From assembly GCA_944548615.1 (NCBI GenBank), contig OX155974.1, positions 2,666,001-2,730,000 of the forward strand: a stretch of DNA of 64,000 nt, given 5' to 3'. The position numbers and the translations under genes are program-made. This DNA comes from Micropterix aruncella. Taxonomy: Eukaryota; Arthropoda; Insecta; Lepidoptera; Micropterigidae. The notes beneath the pieces are model-generated. The model ran no database searches. It saw nothing but the letters and a program-made list of their open reading frames with translations, and was not told the DNA's origin. Shown one piece after another: positions 46,262-57,353 of this stretch (position 1 is its first letter; every line of letters begins with the position of its first letter).

Positions 46262-46680
46262 TATAGTCCAGTCAAATTAGGGTTTCACCTCGGAATGAGA
46301 GATAAGCTGGAAACTTGTATACACTTTCATTTTGGCGTTTTATAAGTTTTCTCAAATGTCTCATAAAATCTCGTGTCTGCGTCGTGAGTTATTCAAGGTC
46401 AAAGGTCACAAAAATAGGTTTTTCGCGATTATTTAGGTTTCTATAGCTCCAATGATGTTAACATCCATAATAAAAAATGTAGAGCATACGATTTGCGACA
46501 AATTTTGTACCAAACATTTTGACGTGATTTGAATTTGTTTTTCGTGTTCATGTTGTTTTTTATTCTAAATCCGAATTCACCAATTAGATCTGTCAAACAG
46601 CCATTGTGTAAGAAAGTGTTTTTTTTCTGCTACAATTAAAGGTGTTGTGTGATAAACAACGTTTCATGGTTTCTTTTTAT
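46262..46680. other. Unit 5 unique sequence
   Basis: About 420 bases with no counterpart that I can find in the other units. AT-rich, with no ORF of note. Origin unknown. Confidence 0.4.
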
Positions 46681-48111
46681 ATAACTCATTTTATCTGCCG
46701 TTTTGAACTCCATTCGTTAAACTGAGCGGCAGACGAAATTCCAATTATTAGCTGGCAAATGACAAGATTTTGATATGAAATTAAACCAAGTAATAGTAGC
46801 AAAAGGTAAATTTAATATTAATAATAACATTAATTATTCCACTAATAACTATTATAGCATATTGCAGAAATCACCACCTTTTGTAATTAAGGGGTAAGTG
46901 GAATAAAACACTAATAATATTAAACCGAACGACATAATATTAAAACACTAGGATCTTATAACTTATAACCATTAAACTTATCCTATAGCTTATAACTATT
47001 AAACATATGGATGTGTTCAACTATTAAACATATGGATTAAACAAATGTGTTCAAATTTATTCGGACGGTTCGAGAGGTAGTTTTTATGGACGATCGTTCG
47101 TTTCGAATTCCGCTCTAACGCATTGCTCTATCCCGTTCGCTCGGACTAATTTGAGTTTTAGTTTACGAAGAAACGCAATCGGTCCCATTGATGCTCTATC
47201 TGTAAACTCTATATGTACATTCTTACAGCAAAACATCTCTGGACTGCAAAATTTTACGAAAATTCCATAGAATATACTGTCAAATTGCTATTACATTGGT
47301 AAGTAGCCATATTTAATATAATATTACCATTTTATCAACTTAATATCCTTATTTTTAAAAACATTATATTTACATTATCTCCGCGTCGTAACAAACCCCT
47401 CTCCTGCTCGTTATATTATTTCAACTAAGATACAATTGATTTATATCCGAAAATAAAATAAGTTAAACAAATAACCACTGTTCGATAAAAACTAGGTGTA
47501 TAATTTATAATTCATAATAAACACACACAGTTAAATCTAGATAAATTTAAAGGCATTAGAATTATCAATAAATGCATTTGACTGTTCCGTATAAATAATA
47601 TAATAAACATACACATTAAAATCTAGGTTTTTAAGCAATTAGAATCATATCAGTAAATGCATTTGATTGTTCCGTATTGGCTGTTCGTGATAAATAAAAA
47701 TTTACAAAAAGTAACTAAAAAATAAAATGCACACATACAATAGAATATACTACCTACTGGAGATCGCATTGTTATTAAAAACATTATATTTACATTTTCT
47801 CCGCGTCGTGTAACACCCCTCTCCTGCTCATTATATTATTAAAACTAAGATACAAAAAATGATTTATATCCGAAAATAAAATAAGTTAATCCAGTAACCA
47901 CTGTTCGATAAAAACTAGGTTTCCGACTTATAATTCACAATAAACATACACGCTTAAATATAGGTAATTTTAAAGCCATTAGAATTATCAATAAATGCAT
48001 TTGATGCATGCAATAACTACCTAATAGAATATATTATCTATAAAAGTGTTCGTGCTCCACCGATGCATTATGTTCTGCTTGCTTAGAAGACGAAGAGTAC
48101 TCATCAAAGGT

Positions 48112-49274
48112 CTACCGCCGACCGTTGCTTTTCGATTGTTTAATATTTTTAAATTGGCATTTGGCAGCAGTCATGTGATTTTTAAGTTGAATTTTCCAAC
48201 TAAATTCATGCTTGCATATTGTACAAACAAAGAGCTTAATTTTTCGGTGTATTACCTACATTTATATGTCCGATTAAGGTCGACTTTTGGATGAAAGCTC
48301 TGTTACATTCCGCACAACTAACCGCACAACATCTGAGATGGACTGAGTTTATATGGACCTTTAACTCTCCTCGCGATGCAAAACTGCGATTGCATTTGTC
48401 GCACGCGAAAGGCTTCAATTTCCGGTGGACAGAATTGACATGTCTAATTAAATTAGCACTTCTAAAGAAAGCGCGTTTGCATTCCTTACATTCAAATTCC
48501 TTCATTTTTCTATGAACGTCATCAATGTGCAGTTCAAAGCGTGTTTGATTTGGAAATTCTTTGTTGCATAAACCACACGTCAATACATTCAACTGCCGGT
48601 GAGTGAAATTTACATGCTTTAGTAAGTATTCGCGATCAGAAAAAACTTTCTTACACTGCTGACACACATGCTTTAGTTTGCGATGGTCCGATTCTACGTG
48701 TGATTTCAAATTTTTTATATAGGGAAATGCCTTATCACACTCTTCACACTTACATTTCTTAAATTTCCTATGCACTATATCAACATGCTCAATTAGATGA
48801 AATCTACTACCCAATCCATAGCTACACTTGACACACATATATTTCTTCCCATTTGGCTTAACACAATCTTTGCAAAATAGCACAATTTCATTGTAATGCT
48901 TGCATGCTCCCATTGGCATGCTTCTGTCCAGATGGCGATCGCAGACAACGCATGTGAATTTATCAAATTTCGTTAACAATACTTTGACCTCTTTCGTCTC
49001 CTCAATATCATCTTCCTGTTCCTTGCTGACTGATTCGACAGGATCGCTTCGTTCGGGTTTTATAAAAGCCACTGCCTCTTCTTTAAATTCCAGAATATTT
49101 GCTTCCATAAGAAGAGTTTGATTGTTCCTCTTTGTAGCAAATATCGCTTTCTGGTTTCAACGTTTCACTGTTCTTATTGTGAGAGCAACTTGGCATCCTG
49201 TCTTCGACATCGGACTCTAATTCTATCTTCACTTTAATGTCTGCATGATTTTCATCATTTTCCTGCCTTTCCAT
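48112..49274 (-). pseudogene. C2H2 zinc-finger gene, copy 6 (two frameshifts)
   Basis: First lesion: loss of AT at about 49109 (CTTCCATAAGAAG for CTTCCATATAAGAAG), which ends the N-terminal frame after SSYGSKYSGI. Second: a CCTA insertion (TACCTA 48253-48258) between fingers 7 and 8. Between them a 290-codon frame (49108-48236) covers the Cys module and fingers 1-7. Finger 7 has acquired extra Cys residues (RCCAVSCAEC) from a local rearrangement near 48320. Contacts: finger 1 S,F,H,E; finger 5 R,A,N,R; finger 6 position 3 Glu. Confidence 0.75.
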
Positions 49275-49405
49275 GGTGGATATTTATACTTTATTATATA
49301 TAGAGATAAAATAAAGCGGAAAACTGCAGAAACTTACACGATCTACACCGTAAACAGATGTCATTGTTTTGACGTTTCGTGTTTAGTATTGCCACATATT
49401 GGAAT

Positions 49406-49657
49406 TGAGGGGTTATCCCCTCAAATGAATGGCGATTAGCTCGGGTTGCCTACGGCAAAATGTATATAAATTTATATTTACATTTACATTTACATTTACA
49501 TAGAGCGGGGTTTACTATAGAGCTATAGCATTACTATAGAGCGGATTACTATAAAGCGGCGCACATTTACATTTATATTTACATTTATATACATTTATAT
49601 ACATTTTGTATACATTTTGCCAAGGCATCCCTTTAGGGACGCCTCACATTTGAGGGG
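49406..49657. mobile_element. Small AT-rich MITE-like insertion
   Basis: 252 bases interrupting GGAAT|ATAAAATTC, which is continuous in all other copies. The ends contain inverted CCCCTCAAATG ... CATTTGAGGGG, and an inner inverted GGCAAAATGTATA. The left end also folds on itself (TGAGGGG-TTAT-CCCCTCA). The interior has ATTTAC repeats and three ACTATAGAGCGG-like repeats. I see no target duplication, so the class is unclear. Confidence 0.65.
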
Positions 49658-50184
49658 ATAAAATTCAATATTTTTACGTTGTGTTTACCGCACGGGCATT
49701 TTTTAGTGGGTAATCAGTACAACAAAAAACGCAACTATTGAAAAAAACGCAAAATTGGTAATTTATTTCTTTTGAAAATTACATTTTGTGTTTTTTTAAT
49801 AGTGCTGATCACGGTGCGCTATCTAGCGGTAAGTTAAATGTCGCCAATATTGTTTTAATTTAATATAATACCTACCGCTATATGGCGCAGCGTCCTCAAC
49901 ATTTTCTCAAACCTTTATCTAACAGTCAACTTCTTCAAACTTTCAAATTAAAAAAAAAAACAAAAATCCGTTTTTCAAAAAAAGTCCTGCGGTTTTTCTA
50001 ATTTTTTTATCAAAAGTTGCTTACCTCGTTGTACTGATTAAACCCACTAAAAAATGCATGTGCAGTAAAAACATCCTGTATATTAGTCATAGTTGGTTTA
50101 ATATCTAGCTATATCATAATGAGCTTGGGAACTTTTTTTTTTTTATTTTCCTTAAAGTAAGTAATTGTTTCAACTTAAAATCAG

Positions 50185-51805
50185 GATTTTCCCTATAGCA
50201 CTTCAAATGACTCCAAAATAATTTTTAAAGATTCGTAAAAATGACCCCGGGCTAATTTTTCCTTGAAAGTCATTTGCGCGCGGCGTGACGTCATCACACA
50301 CCATTTTTTCGTAGGCCTCCGATGCGGTGATTCGATTGTAAAGTTCTTTCATGCCATAATAGACTATCGGCTTGTTCTATTGTTTGTTTGGAGATAACGT
50401 TACAAACGCTACTATCCATATTTTTCGAACAGTATTCTAAGAACAGCTTGTCATCTAAATTATTTGTTGCAGTTTTAAAGCTAAGATACAATAAGTGGAT
50501 CGAAAGTTTATTGTGAATGTGAGATCAATGTAATATTTACTTAACTGTGTTTCTATATTTCTTTTTCTGTATTCTTCCATTACAGACTTCATGAAACTGC
50601 CATCTGCCGATACAGATGGCAGTTTGCATTCATGCATTGGCAATCATGCCATAGCATGATTTGCAGCTCTTGACGTTTCTCCTATTTCTTTTATCTTTAT
50701 AAACTTTACATCTGAGCCCACGCATGATAATTTATCCCTACACCAGTAACACTTTACTGACGTAAGAGCTGGGTCTTCATTTCTGCGATGCACCCATGAC
50801 AAAAACGCTATAGCATGTTTGCAACCCTCAGCACTCGCGGTGCAATCGTGACACTGAATTTTTTTAATGGTGGATTCCTTTTCATCATATACTAGCGTCA
50901 CATGGTACGGAGTCTTTCGCACCTTGTGTCAGGAGTAATACAGGCTTTAAGTGTGCATACATTAGCTTCCCGTTTTACTTGAACGTATCGTATAGCATTG
51001 TCTCCATACGAATCTCGGGCATCTCTGTAAATGAAATTTAATATGATATTGATGTGAAATATTGAACCATAATTATTTTTAAACATAAAAACATATTTTC
51101 ACTCCTTCTATTCGAAAAGAAGTGGGAGCAAAGTTGCATTTTGCTCCTTACTGTTTTTGTCATAGCGATCATGATATTATGATGGTATATGGTGAGTATA
51201 TGATGATAATCATGATTATGATGATGACGATGATATGATGGTATGATAATGATGATGATGATTTTTAAAGCATGTTTTAGTTTTTTCGGAGTGAAAAGCA
51301 GAGGTTCACTTGGGAGCAAAACTATTTAAGTCTTGGGCTTTATAGCTTGAATCCCTCGCTGCACTCAGAAATCCACGATAGAATCCTTCGTTATGCTCTG
51401 GATTCAATATTTTGCGCTCATCCTAAATATACGACTTCTCGTCACTGACACCACAGATTAATACACTGTGCTGACACTAAGAAGTATTAAAATGTATCGG
51501 AGTTGGCGCGAACAAGTCGTCAAATTATTACGTGTGTCATATTAAACGGAATTTAAAAGCTCTTTTACTTAACTATTTATAATAATAAATATTTAGTGTG
51601 CAGCTTATAACAACCACAATCTAAAACTTCACTCATGTGTAGTACTGGTAGCTCAATATTTAGTGAATATTACTTACCTAGCAGCCTTTGCTCCGCGAAT
51701 GTCAGCGCTTATATAACTATTGTTCGAGGCAAAGTAACTCGCCATTGTGATTGAGTCTATTTGAGGCAAGTTATCGGATTGACACCGCTCAAATCCTTGC
51801 TCCAT
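50185..51805 (-). pseudogene. SWIM/YqaJ-like gene remnant, copy 6
   Basis: Exon 1 is 51805-51678 (ATG and GTAAGTA donor intact). Exon 2 starts at 51024 with the copy-2 type frame loss before RKTPYHVTLVYDE. The SWIM-like site remains (CHDCTASAEGCKHA). The palindrome around the shared TGA is broken here (GCCATAGCATG). The YqaJ-like part has the common frame change after LLWHE. The GC-rich promoter block is retained upstream. Confidence 0.62.
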
Positions 51806-51879
51806 AATAATTTTAAGTAGGTACTCGTATAGTAATAATAATAAATAAACGACTAATAATTAATGAAAGCCCTCGGAAA

Positions 51880-52080
51880 CAATAGTAACACAAGACGAAT
51901 GTAAATCCGCTCTGAACCAGTGCGGCGCGGGCTCCGCCGCGCCGGAATGACCGTAAGCCGGCGAAGCGCTAACATGTCCGATGACGTCACGACGTCGTCA
52001 ACATACCGCCAGCACAGTATGCCAGCCATAGATGTATTATACTATACATCTATGATGCCAGCGAACTTCACAGATGTGAG
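51880..52080 (-). promoter_or_regulatory. GC-rich presumed promoter of SWIM gene, unit 6
   Basis: Third copy of the GC island, with the GC palindrome near 51924 and TGACGTCA near 51981. A short inverted repeat GATGTATTATACTATACATC lies at about 52030. Confidence 0.4.
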
Positions 52081-52508
52081 CGAAGGTTCAGTTTTTCAGC
52101 AAAATTATAAGTCTTATAACTTCGTGAATACGCATCATATCGAAGTAAAATAAAAAATTGGGTTTTTATAGTAATGCCATCAATTATTTTGAAGGGTAAA
52201 ATTTACTTTTTTTTCATGTGTCCCAAGCTCATAGCCTCTTTGTGACTATATTTTTAGCTTATTTTCGACAATCATTGAAAAACATTATATTTAACCATTA
52301 ACTTGCCAAGGCGTTTCTCTGGATCAAGCAAAGAAATTCTCTCAAAAGAGTACAGTTTTCACTCGTCATTAAAGGATGTCGCGGGTACGAGGTGCGATGA
52401 TGCGTATTCCTTATTAAAGCACAGCTTCAAACTACATGTTGATTCCATCGATATATGATCCCCTAGATGGGCCTTTCGCGCTCGAAAATGACCACTTCAA
52501 AACCACTA

Positions 52509-55500
52509 CAGTCGAAGACCCATACTTGGGACGGTAATCTTACATGGGACGTTTTGAATCGTTTTAGTTATCGATTTTTCCCAACCCTATTATCGTGTAT
52601 TGTCTATGGTATATATATTGTTATGATTTGTTATGATCATAAGCTCCCTGGCAACACTCAATCTGTCAGTTAGTGATATCTGTTCAAAGGATTTTCGCCG
52701 TTGAAGTTTCTTTACAAAAAGGTAAGAAATAATTGTCTGGATAACTTTAAGTGCTCTCTTTACCTCTCTTGTTATACAAGCTTTTTATTAGTTATGATCA
52801 AGAACATAGTTATTCAGCAATACAAATCTAGTCGTGTTTCGTCAGAAGCTCGTTTTGTTTTGATTTTATTAAAACTTTTGCCGAAAAGCGACACGCGTGC
52901 GGTTACTTGGGACACTGTCCCAATTTACGATACTGTCCCAATTTACCGTACTGTCCCAATTTACGTAACTGTTCCAATTTAGGTTAGGTTATCTCAATTT
53001 AAGTTACCCTTCAGCATGGGCGTAGCCAGGGGGGAGCGAGTTTGGGGGTTCAAACCCCCCGGAATGAAAAAAATGTATGGATACTTTGATTATACGTATA
53101 TGTATATGTACGCATGTGACTTTATGTAGTAGGTACTTACCCATTTTTTGTAATATTTAAGTACCTATATAATTATATTCTCCTTCTTTAAAAATGCAAA
53201 CGGTTAAATAAGTTCTACAGCCGAGTAAATGACATTATTGTTTCAGATTGAAGTGATTGTTTTCTTAAAATGGAAGGAAGAAAGAAAAAATATCATTTCT
53301 TCGATGACAAAACGTTATTTTTAGCAGCTGAAGCTGTTAAGAGGGGAATGAGTTATAGGAAAGCGGAAGAAAAATTCCAGATACCGAAATCAACAATACA
53401 AAGGAAAATAAAAAATATTCAACAAAATCGTTATGGCAGACCACCTGTATTTAATGGAACCGAAGAAACGCAACTGTCTCAGTATTTGGGTTTAGCAGCT
53501 GAATGGGGTTTTCCCTTTATTTCTTTTGACGTAAAATGCATTGTCAAACGATTTTTAGACAGGAAAGGTATTGTTGAGCCTAGGTTTAAGAACAATATGC
53601 CAGGCAAGAACTGGATGAAAGGCTTCATGAAAAGGCAGAGTTCAGATTTGAAAACACGCATGGCTCACAACATTAAGAGAGCTAGGGCAGCTGTAACCCC
53701 AGAAATTATGGAGTCCTACTTTGCAGAACTTTCGGTGTCCCTCAAGGATGTCCCAATAGAAGGAATCCTAAACTATGATGAGACCAGCATGCAAGACAAC
53801 CCTGGAAATAATAAGGTTATTGTGAGGAGAACGTGTAAGAACCCTGAACGAATTATGGATTTCTCTAAATCAAACTTTAGTGTTATGTTTGCTGGGACAG
53901 CAAGTGGCGTTGCTTTACCCCCTTATGTCGTATATAAAGCTGAGAATCTCTATGACTCATGGATGGAAGGGGGGCCAGCGGGAACCAGATTCAATAAAAG
54001 TAAATCTGGTTGGTTTGAGGGGAGCCTTTTCGAGGATTGGTTTCGATCTGTATCTTTGCCATACCTGAAAACCCTCGGAGATTTTCGCAAAGCTGTCATA
54101 GGTGACAACCTTGCTAGTCATACCTCTGTCAATATTTTGGAATTGTGCGTTGAGAATAATATCCAATTTATTCTTTTACCTCCCAATAGTACACATTTGT
54201 GCCAACCATTGGATTTGGCCTTCTTTAGTCCTTTAAAAACAGTATGGAGACAACAGCTTACTGAATGGAAAATGAAGTACAAAGGCAGTGTTAGGAAAGA
54301 CCAGTTTCCTAGGCTTCTAAAGAAGAGCTTGGATGAACTCAAGGAGCGGACTGCTCAAAATTTGATTGCCGGATTCAGAAAGAGCGGAATTTCGCCTCTC
54401 AATAAACAGCAAGTGCTTCAAAACATGCCAAAAATTTCAAGAGCAGAAGACGAAACTGCTTCTGGATCACGCTGGGTACAGTCATTTGAAGATTTTCTGA
54501 AGAGTACACGCGAGAAAGAAACTGTTGTAACGGCACGGAAAAAAAAGATCGATGTTTTACCTGGCAAAAGTCTTACCGAAGGAGATATAATCCAACAATT
54601 GAAAACCAAAGAAACAGAAAATTCAAAAAAAGTAAAAGGAAAAAATACACAAACCAAAGCAAAAGGAGAAGTTAGTGGATCCAAAAGAAATGCAAGTGAT
54701 AAAGAAAATAAACGTCCCAAAAATCGAAAGGAAATAAAAAGAAGAGGTCGCAATGACCAGGATATTAATAGTTCTGATGATAATTGTGTTATGTCACTCC
54801 ATGATAGTTCAACATCAATTGGCGAAGAAGATTTTTCAGATGTATCAATCGATGGCATTCACAATGACCCGTTTGTCTTTGAAACAATTAATGTACAGGA
54901 GATAGCAGAGAGTGATAATGAAGACACAAACGAGGTAAATAATATTGAAATAGGGAACGAACAGGTGAATAACATTGAAATTGAGAACGAAGAGGTAAAT
55001 AACATTGAAATTAAGAACGAGGAGGTCAATAATATTGAAAATGAAAACGAAGAGGCAAATGATATTGAAACTAAGAATGACGGTGATGAAGATGCTTCAG
55101 GATCTTGCTTGGTTAACTCATTTGAAGAATTTCCGAAGACTTCATGCAAAAAAGAAACTGCTCCTACAGTGATTGCTGTTTTACCTGTAAATTACACGGC
55201 TAATGATTTTGTACTAGTAGAATACGTTTACGACGAAGGAAAAAGAAATCAAGCAAAAAAGAAATTTGTGGGTAAAATAATACGTATCAACAGTAAATCT
55301 TGTGCGATCGCGTTCATGAGAAATTATGAAGGTTCTCGAGAGGTTTTCATTTTTCCCGTTATTGAAGATGTGGATGATAATGTGCCCTTCAATAAAATTG
55401 TTAAGAAATTGATACCGGTGTCTCAAGTTAGAGGCCGGTACAATTTTATATTTACAACAAATTATAAATTTAATTTTTTCTTGTAATTTTTATGTTTAAG

Positions 55501-55962
55501 TAAAATTTAAGCAATGTCGATTATTGATAAATACATATAATTCATAATTAATAAGTGTTTCATTGTTCCCCAGTACTTTTAAGGTAAAATCAAATAAAAA
55601 GTTAGCGGACTCTTTTTTTACACTTGTATGGCATGTTTTTCAACTTAGTATATTTTGTAATAAAGAATACACTTTTTAAAAACTCCTAAACTGTCCCATG
55701 TTTTGTTTGAAGCAACCTATCATGGGATATAAGCTAAAATCAATACTGTCCTAAGTTAGGTGGTTAGTAATCTTACTTGGGACATGAAGTTTTTTTAAAA
55801 AAAAAGAAAAACTATGATTGATATCATATACACCACCGAGGAAATTAAAAGTATAACTACAGACCAATATATGAGCAAGTCCATTGTTATTATATTTTAA
55901 TATCTAATATCAATATTTTTACTGTAAATGTGAAAACTGTCCCAAGTATGGGTCTTCGACTG
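52509..55962 (+). mobile_element. pogo-type DNA transposon, apparently intact
   Basis: 3454 bases with perfect 24-bp terminal inverted repeats (CAGTCGAAGACCCATACTTG plus GGAC) and TA duplicated at both ends (52507-52508, 55963-55964). The empty site ACCACTACTGAATGCC stands at about 18299 and 28250. Subterminal motifs GTAATCTTAC[AT]TGGGAC (52532, 55769) and a row of CTGTCCCAATTTA repeats (52915-52985) may bind transposase. CAGT ends and a TA target fit the pogo/Tigger branch of Tc1/mariner. Confidence 0.93.
53270..55486 (+). CDS. pogo-type DDE transposase
   Basis: 738 residues, uninterrupted. An N-terminal psq-type helix-turn-helix (about 8-50) is followed by a CENP-B-like DNA-binding region (about 65-130) and a DDE_1 catalytic core, with Asp170 (NYDETS), Asp279 (IGDNLASH) and Asp315 (QPLDLAFF), the last two 35 residues apart. 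The C-terminal half is acidic with a basic NLS-like stretch (472-493), tandem EVNNIEI.NE repeats (555-600), an internal duplication (395-430 matches 607-639), and a terminal domain of about 90 residues (NYTANDFVLVEY to RGRYNF) seen in some DDE_1 proteins. The start is the first Met after the 5' flank. Likely functional. Confidence 0.92.
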   Translation: MEGRKKKYHFFDDKTLFLAAEAVKRGMSYRKAEEKFQIPKSTIQRKIKNIQQNRYGRPPVFNGTEETQLSQYLGLAAEWGFPFISFDVKCIVKRFLDRKGIVEPRFKNNMPGKNWMKGFMKRQSSDLKTRMAHNIKRARAAVTPEIMESYFAELSVSLKDVPIEGILNYDETSMQDNPGNNKVIVRRTCKNPERIMDFSKSNFSVMFAGTASGVALPPYVVYKAENLYDSWMEGGPAGTRFNKSKSGWFEGSLFEDWFRSVSLPYLKTLGDFRKAVIGDNLASHTSVNILELCVENNIQFILLPPNSTHLCQPLDLAFFSPLKTVWRQQLTEWKMKYKGSVRKDQFPRLLKKSLDELKERTAQNLIAGFRKSGISPLNKQQVLQNMPKISRAEDETASGSRWVQSFEDFLKSTREKETVVTARKKKIDVLPGKSLTEGDIIQQLKTKETENSKKVKGKNTQTKAKGEVSGSKRNASDKENKRPKNRKEIKRRGRNDQDINSSDDNCVMSLHDSSTSIGEEDFSDVSIDGIHNDPFVFETINVQEIAESDNEDTNEVNNIEIGNEQVNNIEIENEEVNNIEIKNEEVNNIENENEEANDIETKNDGDEDASGSCLVNSFEEFPKTSCKKETAPTVIAVLPVNYTANDFVLVEYVYDEGKRNQAKKKFVGKIIRINSKSCAIAFMRNYEGSREVFIFPVIEDVDDNVPFNKIVKKLIPVSQVRGRYNFIFTTNYKFNFFL

Positions 55963-55964
55963 TA

Positions 55965-56054
55965 CTGAATGCCGGCCAGTAGTAGTTTGGTCGCAGTCCG
56001 CTGGCAGACAGCCGACAATTTTAAGTGTGAGAGCTGCCGCGAAGAATATTGGCG

Positions 56055-56086
<32 letters not shown>

Positions 56087-57353
56087 TTATCTCTCTCTCG
56101 GTCATATGATTTAAGAGCAAAGGGTATGTTGAGCCAACTTATTTGTATCTGAGAGCATATAATAATATATCGATGGTTGATTCAGTCCACGGATAAATAA
56201 ATTCTCATGTAGGCGCTGTCATCGAAGATCCACACAGCGAATTACTAGGTACGACACGGCGTACAAATCAATCCCCAAAATACCAAAATAATGTACAGGG
56301 AGGACTGCGGTCGAGCATTCGCAGAGACAAAAATAAAGAGACGAATAGAAAGCGAGATTAAAGAAGTGTTCATGCGCAGAATGTGATCGCGCATTTTCAA
56401 CGAAGAATACTTTGAACGTTTAATTTAAATGCATTTTAATTGAATGGATTTGCTTGTAGCCAATGTGATCGATGATTTCAGCAACAAGGAACATCAAAGA
56501 AATATGTTCATCAAGAAGGACTAGGTTCATTTTATTTTCTGTAATTAAACTGCTGCGATGATGGCACCCGACATCCGGACAGTTTTTTACTGTCCGACTT
56601 AAAACTGAATAACCGCTTATGTCAGGTAGAGGCCGCGCAATCGATCCTGAACCCGTGACCAGACCGTAAGACGGAGAAATCTGGCCAAATCTGGCAGTAA
56701 GGGTGTGAGGTTGGCTCACTGGTTTCACTTTTCTGTGCCTCGAAGTAAAGCGTTGGCTTCTTACGGGCATGTTTGCGGAGCTAGACCGTGTGCTGTTCTG
56801 TCCATAAGTCCCTGTATAATCCCTTGACGGCTAAAAGAAGGATCTGTATACAGTTATAACAACCTGAGGTGTTGGGTTCGTCTGCTGCAGGCGACAGCTT
56901 CAAAGTATCCGGTTATAGTTAGGTTGCAATATTATTGTAAGATTGCAAGTGTATTGCAGTATGGTAATTAAAGTAGACATTAATTCGACATGGGGGGGGG
57001 GGGGGGGGATACTTTGATTTCAGAATAATTATTTTTATGTGCGACAAATTTTGTCCTCTTGGTTCAGAAGTGGTGCTAGAGAAGTCGTTTTTAGTATCTC
57101 AAGATGTTTCTCTAGGTACATGTCTTGTTTTACGTTTTGTAGAGCTTAAAACCACAAATTGTTGCTACGTACCTGTCTCAATCGTAGTAAAAAGAAATGA
57201 TTATTTAACGGAGGCATGACTAAACTTTTTTTTAATTTCTTTTAAGTTCACAATAATTCAAACGTCGATGTAATCAGTGAAGGAGCACACTAGTATGAGT
57301 ACAATACGCCTCTTGGGAGATGGTTCTGAGCCATCGGTCTCTAGATTATTTAG
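55965..57353. other. Long-unit segment (unit 6), right part
   Basis: Resumes the long segment after the transposon: TC microsatellite (56056-56100), third copy of the 116-codon ORF, and a poly-G run of about 17 (56993-57008), longer than in the other units. Confidence 0.55.
56420..56770 (-). other. 116-codon ORF of unknown status (copy 3)
   Basis: Same ORF as at 18769 and 28711; combines PLPDIS with CPDVG. Function unknown. Confidence 0.25.

Larger units (their letters stand above)
39882..46675. repeat. Array unit 5 (divergent)
   Basis: Spacer 40135-41380 (AT-rich modules, one long palindrome), a 2.3-kb solo LTR, broken finger gene 43975-45091, then 45092-46675, which is the most diverged version of the post-finger region and lacks the SWIM exon. 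The right boundary is set at ATAACTCATTTTATCTGCC (about 46681), where ordinary spacer sequence resumes without the usual start block. Confidence 0.65.
46676..57353. repeat. Array unit 6 (long type)
   Basis: Spacer 46681-48111 (AT-rich modules, no gene seen), broken finger gene 48112-49274, AT-rich MITE 49406-49657, SWIM remnant 50185-51805, presumed promoter, and a long segment split by a pogo-type transposon (52509-55962). Confidence 0.8.
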
